A stretch of 60,839 nucleotides of DNA from positions 317,082-377,920 of the forward strand of contig JABLUY010000004.1 of the NCBI GenBank assembly GCA_013306675.1, read 5' to 3'. The notes beneath the pieces are model-generated. The model made no database searches, was not told the DNA's origin, and was given only the letters and a program-made list of their open reading frames with translations. The translations under genes and the position numbers were made by a program. This DNA is from Thraustochytrium sp. TN22 (taxonomy: Eukaryota > Sar > Bigyra > Thraustochytrida > Thraustochytriidae). Each line of letters opens with the position of its first letter. The stretch's first letter is position 1. This document shows positions 60,662 through 60,839 of this stretch, piece after piece.

Positions 60662-60839
60662 GGCGTCCTCCCTGTCGTCCTCGCCGCGCGCGCCCGCGCG
60701 CCGCCGCCTCGCAGCGCAGCGTCGGCTTCGCGCGCGCCGCGCTCCGCCGCGTGCGGCCGCCGCCCGCGCGCTCGCCCCGTGCGCCGCGCCGCGCGCCGCC
60801 CCGCGTTGCGCGTCTGCCCGCGCGAGCGCCGCCTCCGCA
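60662..60839. promoter_or_regulatory. 5' flank of the LRR-Roc gene
   Basis: GC-rich sequence to the window edge; no site or gene recognised. Confidence 0.35.

Overview
This window comes from a nuclear eukaryotic genome. It is strongly GC-rich and encodes eukaryote-only proteins: the replisome adaptor AND-1/Ctf4, the tRNA methyltransferase NSUN2, eIF2B delta, a Bub2-type TBC RabGAP, R1R2R3 Myb, RGS, PHD and EF-hand proteins. Most genes are single-exon. A few have short GT-AG introns, and intergenic regions are full of short tandem repeats. The mix of a membrane hybrid histidine kinase, Roco/LRR, TIR, STAT-like SH2 and RGS-EF-hand proteins suits a free-living protist. A stramenopile such as a thraustochytrid is my best guess, but I cannot prove it from sequence alone.

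Layout, left to right. 1-3175 (+): a pseudokinase-TIR signalling protein with a one-base frameshift in a T run. 3726-5442 (-): a decayed ACAD10/11-like gene with large internal deletions. 5.4-7.7 kb: intergenic. 7712-8893 (+): a seven-helix membrane protein. 9642-12173 (+): a CHAT protease-like / STAND NTPase / STAT-like SH2 fusion, the most novel gene here. 12412-16581 (-): AND-1/Ctf4. 16.99-17.9 kb: four tandem copies of a ~240-bp element with tRNA-like Pol III promoter signals and T-run terminators. 18783-21386 (-) NSUN2 and 21999-23468 (+) eIF2B delta share a 612-bp divergent promoter. 23.5-27 kb: gene-poor. 26976-29258 (+): hybrid histidine kinase. 29795-30802 (-): Bub2-like TBC protein. 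31795-32955 (+): predicted myristoylated EF-hand/RGS protein. 33218-35938 (-): TLDc protein with a PARP-like N-terminal half. 37091-38998 (-): three-repeat Myb. 39-44.7 kb: GC-rich repeat-filled gap. 44748-46085 (+): three-exon calmodulin-like protein. 47293-54549 (+): a 2418-residue ELM2-like / PLU-1-like / double-PHD chromatin protein. 55025-56578 (-): SLC45-type sugar transporter. 57488-60661 (-): LRR-Roc gene whose leucine-rich repeats are each carried on an exactly 84-nt exon; its 3' part is broken by frameshifts and a stop.

Housekeeping genes (DNA replication, tRNA methylation, translation initiation) sit among signalling and innate-immunity-like genes (TIR, CHAT-NTPase-SH2, Roc-LRR, TLDc, RGS). 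No operon logic applies. The shared features are divergent promoters and recurrent intergenic words (CAACTTGAA and CACTGGCAG). Three genes carry lesions, which could be true pseudogenes or assembly errors.
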